From CAZFHZ01 sp964519015 (lineage in GTDB: Bacteria > Blakebacterota > Blakebacteria > Blakebacterales > CAYUVJ01): DNA of 64,000 nt. Positions within the stretch are counted from its first letter, which is position 1. Each line of letters opens with the position of its first letter. A program made the position numbers and the translations under genes. Under the pieces are notes generated by a model. It was not told where the DNA came from. It saw only the letters and a list, made by a program, of their open reading frames with translations, and did no database searches. Shown here piece by piece: positions 54,286-62,827 of the stretch. The stretch covers positions 1 through 64,000 of the forward strand of contig CAZFHZ010000005.1 in assembly GCA_964519015.1 (NCBI GenBank), read 5' to 3'.

Positions 54286-56333
54286 GCGTGCACGGGCTGA
54301 AGCGGGTGCAGCCGTTGCAGGTCCTGGACGTTCTGAAACCGTCCGAGGCCTGGGCGGGGACCCCGAAAGACCTGGACGAAGTGGAGCGGCTCGACTGGGA
54401 GCTTCTCCTCATGTTCTTCCTGGTCACCCTGGTATTGCTCATCACCTTCATCCTCAACCACGAACCGGGCATCCTGGAACCCGTCGACTGGGTGCTCAAG
54501 CCGGCCGAGATCGAGGTCTTCGTCGACGGTCTCTCCGTCCTGGTGCTCCTCTTCTCCCTTTATGTCTTCCAGAAGCACAAGCAGCTCGACTCGGTCCGCC
54601 GGCGGCTCATCCAGAGCCGGACTCAGCAGGAGGGGCTCACCCTCAAGCTCGGGCTGGTGGAGGCGCTCTTCGAGGTATCCTCCGGGGTGGCGGTGCAGGC
54701 TGGGGAGCACGAGCGGTTCGGCGGAGTGCTCGAGACGGTGCGGCGCCTGTTCGGGGCGGATGCCGCCTGGGTCTGGGCCACCGAACCGGCCCGGGAGGGA
54801 CTCATCCTGCGGGCGGTCGCGGGCGATCCCGGCTACCGGACCGGGGAGCGGATCGAAAGGGGTGCCGGGCTGGCGGGATGGGTGGTCCGGCAGGCCGCTC
54901 CCCTCCTGCTGGACGAGACGTTCTCCACCGGACCTGTGGAGCGCCTGCCCGGTCTGGAGGAGGAACTCCGCGCCGGACTCTTCGTGCCCATGATGGCCGA
55001 GGGGAAGGTGTTCGGAGTGCTGGGAGTGGGCGTCCACGCCACCCCCCGCACCTTCGACGACGTCGACCGGAAACTGCTCCAGGTGTTCGCCAACAGTCTG
55101 GCCGCCTCGGTCGCCTCGAGCGACCTCATCAACGAACTCCAGCGGACCCTGCGGCGGGTCGAGGACCAGCAGGTCCAGCTCGTCCAGGCCGAGAAACTCG
55201 CCGGGCTGGGAGAACTCATGGCGGGGATCAGCCATGAGCTGAACAACCCGCTGGCGGTGGTGACCGGCCACGCCGAACTCCTGCTGATGGACGGTTCGTT
55301 GGAAACGGCGATCCGCGAGCGACTCGAGAAGATGCGCGGGGAGGCCCACCGGGCCAAGCGTCTGGTAGAGAGCCTGCTGCGGATTGCGCGTGGCGAAGAA
55401 GCACGCCGCGAGCCGAGCGATCTGAACACGGTGGTCACCCAGTCGATCTCCCTGCTGCAGTTTCTGCTCGACCAGAACCGGGTGCGGCTGGAGCTCGACC
55501 TGGCGGACGAACTTCCCTCGATTTCGCTCGACCCTTTCCAGGTCCAGCAGCTCATCTTCAACCTGGTCAACAACGCCCGGCAGGCCATGATGGAAGTGCC
55601 GGAGGGGGAGCGTTGCCTCCAGGTCGCGACCCTGTTAGAATCCCAGGTTTCGCAGAGCGACGATTCGAAGGGGAGGGCCGTGCTGCTGAGGATCCGGGAC
55701 ACCGGTCCCGGTATCCATCCCGACCACCTCGGACGCATCTTCAACCCCTTCTTCACGACCCGCCTGGCCGAGGGGGGCACCGGCCTGGGACTCTCCATCT
55801 GCCACCGGATCGTCCAGGAACACCGCGGCGCTATCCAGGTGTCCAATCACCCCGAGGGCGGAGCCCTCTTCGAGATCCGCTTCCCGGTCAACGGCGGACT
55901 GCTCAGACCCGTCCTGGAGCCGGTGGTGACCGAGTCCCTCCCCAGGGCCGGGCACGCATCCGGTCGGGTCATGGTGGTGGACGACGAATCGGGGGTCCGC
56001 GAGCTGCTCAAGGAGATGCTCGGCATCGCCGGTTACAGCACCACCCTGGTCTGCGATGGGCAGGAGGCGCTGGATGCGCTCGCTTCCGACCCTGAACCCG
56101 ATGTCATCGTGCTCGACCTGAAGATGCCCGTGATGGATGGTCAGCAGTTCTTCGAACGTCTGAAAGTGAAACGTCCCCAGCTCGTCGCAAGGACCCTCTT
56201 TTTAACCGGGGACACCCTGAGCCGGGAAGCCCGATCCTTCCTGGCTTCGAGTGGGCAACCCTGTCTGAGCAAGCCCTTCACCTACGAGGAGCTCTGCTCT
56301 GGGGTGGACGCCCTGATGGGGGGATCGGACTGA
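54282..56333 (+). CDS. Hybrid sensor histidine kinase with GAF and receiver domains
   Basis: A 683-residue membrane kinase. Two helices (about 41-58 and 80-98) with a short loop, a coiled segment, a GAF domain (about 120-285), HisKA with phospho-acceptor His318 (GISHELNNPLAVV), HATPase (about 420-540: NLVNNARQAM, DTGPGIHPDHLGRIFNPFFTTR, GGTGLGLSICHRIV) and a C-terminal receiver with Asp612 (VIVLDLKMPVMDG). It starts in an ATGA overlap with uvrA. Lacking a large periplasmic domain, it probably senses membrane or cytoplasmic state through GAF. The partner is unclear; the HD-GYP response regulator is 6.5 kb upstream in the same run. Confidence 0.92.
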   Translation: MSVHGLKRVQPLQVLDVLKPSEAWAGTPKDLDEVERLDWELLLMFFLVTLVLLITFILNHEPGILEPVDWVLKPAEIEVFVDGLSVLVLLFSLYVFQKHKQLDSVRRRLIQSRTQQEGLTLKLGLVEALFEVSSGVAVQAGEHERFGGVLETVRRLFGADAAWVWATEPAREGLILRAVAGDPGYRTGERIERGAGLAGWVVRQAAPLLLDETFSTGPVERLPGLEEELRAGLFVPMMAEGKVFGVLGVGVHATPRTFDDVDRKLLQVFANSLAASVASSDLINELQRTLRRVEDQQVQLVQAEKLAGLGELMAGISHELNNPLAVVTGHAELLLMDGSLETAIRERLEKMRGEAHRAKRLVESLLRIARGEEARREPSDLNTVVTQSISLLQFLLDQNRVRLELDLADELPSISLDPFQVQQLIFNLVNNARQAMMEVPEGERCLQVATLLESQVSQSDDSKGRAVLLRIRDTGPGIHPDHLGRIFNPFFTTRLAEGGTGLGLSICHRIVQEHRGAIQVSNHPEGGALFEIRFPVNGGLLRPVLEPVVTESLPRAGHASGRVMVVDDESGVRELLKEMLGIAGYSTTLVCDGQEALDALASDPEPDVIVLDLKMPVMDGQQFFERLKVKRPQLVARTLFLTGDTLSREARSFLASSGQPCLSKPFTYEELCSGVDALMGGSD

Positions 56334-57604
56334 TCCCCGACGGGTGGCAGTCCGCCGGGCTTCTGGTGCTGCTCGGTCTCTCGGCCTTCTTCTCCAGTTC
56401 GGAGACGGCTCTCTTCTCCCTCCCGCGGAGCGCCATCCACGCTTTCGGCCGTTCGACTCGGCGGGGACGGCGGGAGGTCGTCGAGCTGCTCCGCCGCCCC
56501 CGCCGCCTGCTGGTGGATATCCTGATCGGTAACACCCTGGTGAACATCGCAGCCGCCTCGCTCGCCACCGCGGTCACCATCGACCTGCTGGGGGGCCGGG
56601 ACAATCCGCAGGCGGTGGAGTCGGCCGTACTCTGGGCCACCCTGGTCATGACGGCGGTCATCCTGCTCGTTGGTGAGATCGTCCCGAAGTCCTACGCCAT
56701 CGAAAACGCCGAACACCTGGCCCCTCGCATCTCCTTCCCCCTGCGGATTTTCCGGCGGCTCATCGCTCCGGTCGGAGTGCTGCTCGAGCGGCTGAGTGAG
56801 AGGATCGTCGCCCTGCTGCGGACCCCCGGTCTGACCGTCACCCGTCTCTCGACAGCCGACCTGGCCACGGCCGTGGATCTCGGTCACGACGAGGGGTCGC
56901 TGGACGCCTTCGAGCGGGAGGTGGTCAACAACATCCTCGAGATGGAGGAGACCACGGTTGGTGAGGTCATGACCCCCCGGGTCGAGATCGAGAGCCTCGA
57001 CCTGGTGGCACCGCCCGAGACCTGGATCCCCGCCTTCCTGGAGAGTGGCTACTCCCGGATGCCGGTCGTGGAGGGTGATCCCGACCGGGTGATCGGGGTC
57101 CTCTACGCCCGCGACCTGCTGGCACTGCGCGCCCGGGGCACGCCCACACCCGAACTGCGGACGCTGTTGCGCGATCCTTTCTTCGTTCCGGAGAGCATGC
57201 GCATCCATGAGCTGCTGCACGAACTCCGCCAGCGCAGCCTCCACTTCGCGGTGGTCATCGACGAGTACGGATCGGTCGCCGGCGTGGTCACCATGGAGGA
57301 CCTGCTCGAGGAGATCGTGGGGGACATCGCCGACTCGCGCGACGAGGAGGAGGCCTCGTTCAAGCTGCTCGAGCCCGGCGTGGCCGTGGTCTACGCCGGC
57401 CTCGATCTGGAGGATTTCGCCCGGTCGGTCGGACTGCCACTGGAAGATGAGTGGGCCGAGACGGTCGGTGGCTGGTTGATCAACCGGCTGGGGCGGATCC
57501 CGCGGGAGGGGGAGACGTTGGGGATACCCCCGCTGCGCATCCACGTGCTCTCGGGGCGGGCCAACCGCGTGCTCTGGCTCCGGGTGGAGTGGAAGAGCAC
57601 ATGA
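56330..57604 (+). CDS. CorC/HlyC-family (DUF21-CBS) membrane protein, first copy
   Basis: About 424 residues: DUF21 membrane domain (GLSAFFSSSETALFSL, LIGNTLVNIAAASLAT, VILLVGEIVPKSYAIENAE), paired CBS domains (about 205-330: GEVMTPRVEIESLDL, VVTMEDLLEEIVGDI) and a C-terminal CorC_HlyC domain. Related proteins act in Mg2+ or Co2+ efflux or transport. The only in-frame start before the first helix is CTG 56330, in a CTGA overlap with the kinase stop and 6 nt after GGGGGG; a GTG at 56366 would remove half of helix 1. It overlaps the second copy by ATGA. Confidence 0.88.
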   Translation: MIPDGWQSAGLLVLLGLSAFFSSSETALFSLPRSAIHAFGRSTRRGRREVVELLRRPRRLLVDILIGNTLVNIAAASLATAVTIDLLGGRDNPQAVESAVLWATLVMTAVILLVGEIVPKSYAIENAEHLAPRISFPLRIFRRLIAPVGVLLERLSERIVALLRTPGLTVTRLSTADLATAVDLGHDEGSLDAFEREVVNNILEMEETTVGEVMTPRVEIESLDLVAPPETWIPAFLESGYSRMPVVEGDPDRVIGVLYARDLLALRARGTPTPELRTLLRDPFFVPESMRIHELLHELRQRSLHFAVVIDEYGSVAGVVTMEDLLEEIVGDIADSRDEEEASFKLLEPGVAVVYAGLDLEDFARSVGLPLEDEWAETVGGWLINRLGRIPREGETLGIPPLRIHVLSGRANRVLWLRVEWKST

Positions 57605-58845
57605 GCGGGACGGCCTTCCTCCTGCTGATCGCGGCCGGTCTGCTCGGCTCCGCCTTCTTCTCCGGGATGGAGATCGCCATCATCTCCTGCAACCGGCTGC
57701 GCATGCACAACCTGTCGCGGGCCGGAGACCGGGCCGCCCGCATGGTGGAGGGCTTCCTGGACAACCGCCGCCGGATGGTGACCGCCACCCTGATCGGGAC
57801 CAACTTCTGCGGAGTGGGTGCGGCGGCGGCGGCCACCGGTTTCTTCACCCTGCTGCTGGGTGGACGGGGGCCCCTGTTGGCCACCCTGGTGGTCACTCCG
57901 CTCATACTGGTCTTCGGAGAGATCGTTCCGAAGGCCTTCTTCCGGCAGTATGCGGACGGCGTCTGCCTGAGGATCGCCCCTTCCATCCGCCTGCTCTACA
58001 GGCTCCTCTCGCCGCTGGTCGTGATCGCCGATGCCACGGCGATCGCGCTGCTCGCTCTCGCCGGCTCGCGGCCCTCCTCGAAGAACGCCTACGTCACCCG
58101 CGAGGAACTCCTCGCCCTGCTGGGTGAAGGAGAACGGCTGGGCCTGCTGCGTGCGGACGGTCGTCAGATGATCCACCGCGCCTTCACCCTTTCCGAGACC
58201 CAGGTAAGCAACATTATGGTCCCGCTGGTGGATGTCGGCGCCCTGCCGGAAGAGACCTCCGTCCCGGAGGCGCTGGCCCGGATCGCCGACTGGGGCCACT
58301 CCCGTATCCCCGTCTACCGCGGCCGCATCGACCACATCGTAGGGATGCTCTACGTCTTCGACCTGCTCACCTACCCGGAGGGCGCGATGGTGGGCGAAGT
58401 CATGCACCCGGCCTACTTCGTGCCGGAGAGCAAGGGACTCCAGCAGCTGCTGGTCGAGATGAAACAGAGCCGGATGCATCTGGCCGTGGTGGTCGATGAG
58501 TTCGGCGGGGCCTTGGGCATTGTCACTCTGGAAGATGCCCTGGAGAAGATCGTCGGAGAGATTCGGGACGAGTACGACCGGGCACCGGCCTGGATCACAT
58601 CGGGAGGCGGGGAGTGGACGATCCTCGACGCCCGGATCCCGGTGGAGGACGCGCAGCGGGCGGGGATCGGACTGCCCGCGGGGGAGTACGAGACCATTGG
58701 TGGTTACCTGGTCGTCCGGCTCGGACGCATCCCCGGAGCGGGGGAGCTGCACCTCCTCGACGGATGGGAGATCGAGATCCTTGAGGCCGACCCTCAGCAG
58801 GTGGTCCGGGTCCGGGCCCGGCCGGGGTCCCCGACCGCCGGCTGA
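57601..58845 (+). CDS. CorC/HlyC-family (DUF21-CBS) membrane protein, second copy
   Basis: A 414-residue paralogue of the preceding protein with the same order: DUF21 helices (LLLIAAGLLGSAFFSGMEIAII, TATLIGTNFCGVGAAAAA, ILVFGEIVPKAFFRQYAD), a CBS pair (about 200-330: SNIMVPLVDVGALPEE, IVTLEDALEKIVGEI) and a C-terminal CorC_HlyC domain. Adjacent pairs of such genes are common and may form hetero-oligomers for divalent metal transport. The start is fixed by the ATGA overlap with the first copy. Confidence 0.9.
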   Translation: MSGTAFLLLIAAGLLGSAFFSGMEIAIISCNRLRMHNLSRAGDRAARMVEGFLDNRRRMVTATLIGTNFCGVGAAAAATGFFTLLLGGRGPLLATLVVTPLILVFGEIVPKAFFRQYADGVCLRIAPSIRLLYRLLSPLVVIADATAIALLALAGSRPSSKNAYVTREELLALLGEGERLGLLRADGRQMIHRAFTLSETQVSNIMVPLVDVGALPEETSVPEALARIADWGHSRIPVYRGRIDHIVGMLYVFDLLTYPEGAMVGEVMHPAYFVPESKGLQQLLVEMKQSRMHLAVVVDEFGGALGIVTLEDALEKIVGEIRDEYDRAPAWITSGGGEWTILDARIPVEDAQRAGIGLPAGEYETIGGYLVVRLGRIPGAGELHLLDGWEIEILEADPQQVVRVRARPGSPTAG

Positions 58846-58862
58846 ACCTCCGGTGGAGGGAC

Positions 58863-59777
58863 TTGCCTGCGCGCGGACGGCGACATAAACTGCGCCTTCC
58901 TATGCTTGTGACTATCATCCTCAGCGCCGTGCTCCTGATCCTGTTCCATCCTGCGGATGCCCAGGCGTGGGGGCCCGCGACCCATGTCTTCCTCTCCGGT
59001 TCCGTGCTCGGCGGGCTGACCGGCGTGGCGCCCGCACTGGTGCGCTTCCTGAGCCGGTTCCGGAAAGACTTCTATCAGGGAAGCGTCTGGGCGGATGTAC
59101 TGCTCGGTAAGAGATGGGCCGATCGGCGTCTCCACAGCCATTCGTGGGAGGTCGGGCAGGCCCTGCTGGAAAGATCGCACTCCGACGGTCAACGGGCCTT
59201 CTCCCTCGGTTATCTGGGCCATCTGGCTGCGGATACGGTCGCCCATGGGCACTTTATCCCCCGCAAGCTCCTGCTTTCCCGGATGACCGAGAACCTGGGT
59301 CATTTCTACTGGGAACTGCGGGCGGACGGTCTGCTCAGTCGACGTGAATGGGAGGAGATGGAATACCGGGTCGGGGTGGTCAGTACCCATAACCGGGAAC
59401 TGCTCGAGGAGGTGCTGAAGCCGACCTTCTTCTCCTTCGAGACGAATCGGCTGCTCTTCGAAGGACAACTCGCTTCCTACCGGATGGAACGGCTGCACGC
59501 CCTGGTCCTGACCGCCGAGCGGAACGCCCGCTTCCACATCTCCGGCATCACCATCACCGGCTACCACCAGGCCTCCCTGGCGCGCATGACCCGGATCCTC
59601 CATGACCCGTCTGACCCCCGGCTACTGGCGATCGACCCGACCGGCGGACGGCTCATGCGCACCAGCGTCGAAACCCGGAGGAACCTGCGCCGTCTCATAC
59701 GATCAGGGGACCTGTCGGAGGACGTGCTCTTGCAGGTCGCGGACCGGCTCCGGCCGGGAGTACACTCGAACGTGTGA
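58863..59777 (+). CDS. Exported zinc-dependent phospholipase C-like protein
   Basis: About 304 residues. A signal peptide (LVTIILSAVLLILFHPADAQA) is followed by WGPATHVFL, so the predicted mature protein begins with Trp, the residue whose amino group binds zinc in Bacillus-type phospholipase C. Further likely zinc ligands are His in THVF, Asp in WADVLL, His in LHSHSWEV, and His/Asp/His in LGHLAADTVAHGHF. The start is TTG 58863 (GGAGGG close upstream) or ATG 58902. It overlaps the next lipoprotein gene by GTGA. Likely acts on phospholipids outside the inner membrane. Confidence 0.85.
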   Translation: MPARGRRHKLRLPMLVTIILSAVLLILFHPADAQAWGPATHVFLSGSVLGGLTGVAPALVRFLSRFRKDFYQGSVWADVLLGKRWADRRLHSHSWEVGQALLERSHSDGQRAFSLGYLGHLAADTVAHGHFIPRKLLLSRMTENLGHFYWELRADGLLSRREWEEMEYRVGVVSTHNRELLEEVLKPTFFSFETNRLLFEGQLASYRMERLHALVLTAERNARFHISGITITGYHQASLARMTRILHDPSDPRLLAIDPTGGRLMRTSVETRRNLRRLIRSGDLSEDVLLQVADRLRPGVHSNV

Positions 59778-60178
59778 GGAGAGCGACGACCGTCTCGATC
59801 AGGAAGAAGGACCGGATCCGCTGGGGTCTGCGCCTCGCCTTGGTGCTGACCATACTCGCGGCCGTCACGGTCAGCTGCGGCGGCAGCCGGGACGACCGTG
59901 ACGAGGTGCGTGCATCCAACGGCGAGCCGGACGACATCCAATACACGGAAGGCCCCTTCTCGGACATCGAGGAGTGGTACTACTTCGATTTCCAGGGAAC
60001 GGGTAAGACGCGGTACTACCGATTCGAGCGCAGCCGCAACTCCTGCGGCGGCAAGGACAACTACGTGCTCACACTGAGCGGTGACCTGATCCCGCAGGGT
60101 TCCGGGATCGGGGAGGGGGACTCGGGCGGTGCCGGGACGGTACCGCCGTCGGCTGGATCACCGCCACAAGGAGGATGA
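59774..60178 (+). CDS. Small lipoprotein of unknown function
   Basis: A 134-residue protein with a basic N terminus, a hydrophobic segment (LRLALVLTILAAVTVSC) and a possible lipobox Cys at 35. The mature part is acidic and aromatic (DIEEWYYFDFQGTGKTRYYRF), ends in Gly/Pro-rich sequence, and has one more Cys (NSCGGKD). It starts at GTG in a GTGA overlap with the phospholipase C-like gene, so it is coupled to it and may serve it. No family recognised. Confidence 0.65.
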   Translation: MRRATTVSIRKKDRIRWGLRLALVLTILAAVTVSCGGSRDDRDEVRASNGEPDDIQYTEGPFSDIEEWYYFDFQGTGKTRYYRFERSRNSCGGKDNYVLTLSGDLIPQGSGIGEGDSGGAGTVPPSAGSPPQGG

Positions 60179-60182
60179 AGCG

Positions 60183-60560
60183 TTGGAGGTATTGATCGTC
60201 CATCCGCGCAGCGACAGTATGTTCGAGAAGATCGTTCTGCGCAGCGATAAACCCTGCGTGGTGGCGTTCGTCGACAAGTCGCTGGTCAGTCTGCAGGATT
60301 ACATGAAGATCGAAGAGACCTTCCGTTCGACCGCGGCGGACTGGTGCGTCTTCGGTCTGGCCTATCAGGAGGATGTGCCCCGGATCGTCCGCAGTTTCTT
60401 CGATGAATCCTCGATTGGCAGCATCATGTACCTCTTCCTCAAGCCGAAGGGGAAGATGCTCCCGCCGGTCATCGAGGGTTTCATCCCGACGGAGATCCTG
60501 AAGGAGCAGGTCGAACGCCTGCGCGAGTTCTCGACCGCCGAAGACGGTACGGCCGGGTGA
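60183..60560 (+). CDS. Degenerate thioredoxin-fold protein
   Basis: A 125-residue cytoplasmic protein. Its pattern fits a thioredoxin: DKPCVVAFVDKSLVSLQDYMKIEETF occupies the place of the strand and active-site helix, then WCVFGLAYQEDVPRIVRSF, and MYLFLKPKGKMLPPVIEGF resembles the cis-Pro strand region. The CxxC is absent (Asp-Lys-Ser-Leu instead), so it cannot be a dithiol oxidoreductase. The start is TTG 60183, with AAGGAGG 8 nt upstream. It overlaps the next gene by GTGA. Confidence 0.6.
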   Translation: MEVLIVHPRSDSMFEKIVLRSDKPCVVAFVDKSLVSLQDYMKIEETFRSTAADWCVFGLAYQEDVPRIVRSFFDESSIGSIMYLFLKPKGKMLPPVIEGFIPTEILKEQVERLREFSTAEDGTAG

Positions 60561-61423
60561 TCCGGACCCCCCGGATCACCGACCCTACCCTGCCTGTCTT
60601 GCCCGGGCGCCGCTGCCTGCCGGGCGCCCTCCTGCTCTCGATCGTGCTGCTGGCCGCCACCCCGTCCGGAGGTCGGGCCGGGGACCAGGGTCCTCAGACC
60701 CTCCCGGCAACAGTGTCGGTGAACTGGAGACGGGCCGAGCGGGATCACCCGGTGCGCAGCGGGGACTGGGTCCCGGTCGATGCCGACATCCGGGTGGCGC
60801 TCACCGGGAGCGAGGCCGGACGCGCCTGGAGGCTCGAGGTCTACCTGCTCACCGAGGGGGAGCGCCGGGAGGTCGCGGTTCCGGGTCTGCAGGAGTGGGA
60901 GAGCGAGACCCGGAAGTGGGTGCACACCGACCTGGACATCGCCCAGGCGGCCGAAGGGCGCTGGATCTGGGCTGGGACCTTCAAGGCTGGGGATGAGATC
61001 GTGCTGCAGTGGCGGGATGCGGACTCGCGGATGGTGGCACCCCATCCCGTGCACCTGCGGATGGTCGCCGCACTCGGAGCCCGGCTGGCCTTCGCGACCC
61101 CGGTGGCGCTGGTCTATCCGGTCAACGGTGGGGCCACCGTGTCCGCCTCGGCCGGCTTCTCGATCCGCTACTACCGCACCAGCAACGCTCCCTTCTGGCG
61201 CACCCTCGAGCGGATCGGATTCCCGGCGGTCGGTCTGGCCTACGCGTCGGTGGGGGGGGAGAAGAGCGTGCTCTATTCGATCGGCTGCTCGATGATCGAC
61301 GACCAGCTCCACGTCTACTACGGCGGATTCCGGAACCGGGTCACGGCGAACAACTTCTGGATGGTGGGGCTGGCCCTGAAGACCAAGGACCTGGCCGCGG
61401 CTGCGGGACGGGTGCTGAAGTAG
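60557..61423 (+). CDS. Exported protein, DUF2914-like C-terminal region
   Basis: A 288-residue protein with a signal peptide (LPGALLLSIVLLAATPSGGRA-GD). The mature half begins with a strand-rich segment (LPATVSVNWRRAE...VALTGSEAGRAWRLEVYLL), and a later FKAGDEIVLQWRD. The C-terminal part reads as beta-sandwich-like strands (VSASAGFSIRYYRTSNAPFW, EKSVLYSIGCSMIDDQLHVYYGGF). I see no catalytic motif; the family name is tentative. GTGA start overlap with the thioredoxin-fold gene; end of the overlapping run, as a gap with a promoter-like sequence follows. Confidence 0.6.
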   Translation: MIRTPRITDPTLPVLPGRRCLPGALLLSIVLLAATPSGGRAGDQGPQTLPATVSVNWRRAERDHPVRSGDWVPVDADIRVALTGSEAGRAWRLEVYLLTEGERREVAVPGLQEWESETRKWVHTDLDIAQAAEGRWIWAGTFKAGDEIVLQWRDADSRMVAPHPVHLRMVAALGARLAFATPVALVYPVNGGATVSASAGFSIRYYRTSNAPFWRTLERIGFPAVGLAYASVGGEKSVLYSIGCSMIDDQLHVYYGGFRNRVTANNFWMVGLALKTKDLAAAAGRVLK

Positions 61424-61488
61424 GGACGGATAATCCGACCTTTTCCCTCCGATTTACCGTTGACTTGACCCGGCGCGTGTCCATGTTG
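61424..61488 (+). promoter_or_regulatory. Weak hairpin then promoter-like sequence
   Basis: GGACGG-ATAAT-CCGACC followed by TTTTCCC (61424-61447) could end the upstream transcript. TTGACT (61460-61465) with a 17-bp spacer and ATGTTG (61483-61488) could start a new one; the -35 is good and the -10 poor. Together they suggest a transcription-unit break before the 99-residue gene. Confidence 0.4.
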
Positions 61489-61505
61489 CCTGCCAGCGAG
61501 GGCCT

Positions 61506-61805
61506 ATGAGAGCACGCAACAGCGACCCCAACATCGATGGCCACGGTCCACAGACGCTGCGCGAAGAGACCCGCCGGATCCGTCGGGTGCAGCGGGCGAT
61601 CGACCTGGTCCAGCAACTGCTCGCCCACGGTGAGCTGAGCCGGGGGGAGGCGCTCCGGCTCATGGACGGGGCGCGTCGCTACGCTCTGGAGCTCTTTCCG
61701 GACAAAGAAGCGGTCTTTGACCTCATCTACACGCCCCGGATGATGCGGACCTACCGTTCCCGGTTCGAGCAACCGCTATCGCTCCCGCGGCCCGACGAGC
61801 CCTGA
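61506..61805 (+). CDS. Small conserved-type hypothetical protein
   Basis: A 99-residue, charged, helical protein (EETRRIRRVQRAIDLVQQLLAHGELSRGEALRLMDGARRYAL) ending in the segment LELFPDKEAVFDLIYTPRMMRTY. Similar short proteins of unknown role, with the same FPDKE...LIY.PR ending, occur in other bacteria to my memory. No Cys and no signal; cytoplasmic. Stops 1 bp before the GNAT gene, so probably co-transcribed with it. Confidence 0.65.
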   Translation: MRARNSDPNIDGHGPQTLREETRRIRRVQRAIDLVQQLLAHGELSRGEALRLMDGARRYALELFPDKEAVFDLIYTPRMMRTYRSRFEQPLSLPRPDEP

Positions 61806-61806
61806 G

Positions 61807-62820
61807 ATGTTCCACTCGAAGCGAAGCCCGACGATCGATTTCCGTCTCCGTCCCGTCCAGCGGGACGATGCCGACCGGATCCGCCGGATCCTGCAGGTGG
61901 CCTTCGAGGACGAGAACCGGCGCATGGGCCTGCGTACCATCCGCCTGCCGGTGATGCGCCGCCAGCTCCTCGGCTTCTACCTCGACCGGACCCCCGAGGC
62001 CTCGTTCGTGGTCGAGGGGCGGGGGGGAGCGGTCGGATTCACGTTGAGCTGCCGCTGGGGGAGCGTGGGCTGGATCGGTCCGGTTGCGGTCCTTCCACCT
62101 GCCCAGGGCTCGGGACTCGGCCGGAAGCTGGTCGAGTCGGCCGCCCGGGCACTCCGCCGGGAGGGGGCAGAGACCATCGGACTCGAGACGATGCCCCGTT
62201 CCTATCGCAACCTCCAGTTCTACAGCCGGCTCGGGATGCGTTTCTCCGGGATGACGCTCGATCTCAGCCGGGTGGGATCCGGGGAAGGTGCCGCCGTCCG
62301 GGAACGTACGGACCGGGGCGTCAGGATCGAGTCCCTGGGACCGTGGACCGGGCCGGGACACCAGGAAGCCCTGGCGGAAGTGCGTGCCGTCTCGGAACGC
62401 ATCGCCCCGGGGCTCGATTATTCCAGGGAGGTGCTCAAGACCGGTGAGCACGGGCTGGGCGAGACCCTGATCGCGCGGAGCGATCGCACACCGGTCGGTC
62501 TCGCCATCCTGCACACCGCTCCCTACGCCGAGGAGGAGGTGCCGGGGACCATCCGGGTCAACACCCTCCTGGCGTCCCCGCTCCCGGGAAGCGACGACCC
62601 CCGAACCGTCCTTGAAGGACTGCTCGATGCGGTGGAGGAACGGCAGAAGGAAACGAAGGGGGGAGCGCTCACCGTGCGGGTACCGGCCCGCTGTGCGACC
62701 GCCCTCGACGCCCTGCTGGCCCGGGGTTTCTACATCACACACTCCGACATCCGCCTGACCTTCGCCGGGGAGCCCGAGCGGGACCGCGGGGACGTTCTCC
62801 ACCTGAGCAAGTGGGAGTAG
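61807..62820 (+). CDS. GNAT-family N-acetyltransferase, two-domain
   Basis: A 337-residue protein. The N-terminal GNAT domain (about 12-160) has the acetyl-CoA motif A region VAVLPPAQGSGLGRKLVESA (Q-x-x-G-x-G/A) and the YSRLGMRFSG motif. The C-terminal half (about 180-320) looks like a second, degenerate GNAT domain (EVPGTIRVNTLLASP, ARGFYITHSDIRLTF). Two-domain GNATs include mycothiol synthase and other aminoacyl-type transferases; the substrate here is not determinable. One base separates it from the upstream stop; feoB begins 7 bp after its stop. Confidence 0.85.
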   Translation: MFHSKRSPTIDFRLRPVQRDDADRIRRILQVAFEDENRRMGLRTIRLPVMRRQLLGFYLDRTPEASFVVEGRGGAVGFTLSCRWGSVGWIGPVAVLPPAQGSGLGRKLVESAARALRREGAETIGLETMPRSYRNLQFYSRLGMRFSGMTLDLSRVGSGEGAAVRERTDRGVRIESLGPWTGPGHQEALAEVRAVSERIAPGLDYSREVLKTGEHGLGETLIARSDRTPVGLAILHTAPYAEEEVPGTIRVNTLLASPLPGSDDPRTVLEGLLDAVEERQKETKGGALTVRVPARCATALDALLARGFYITHSDIRLTFAGEPERDRGDVLHLSKWE

Positions 62821-62827
62821 GGCCGCT

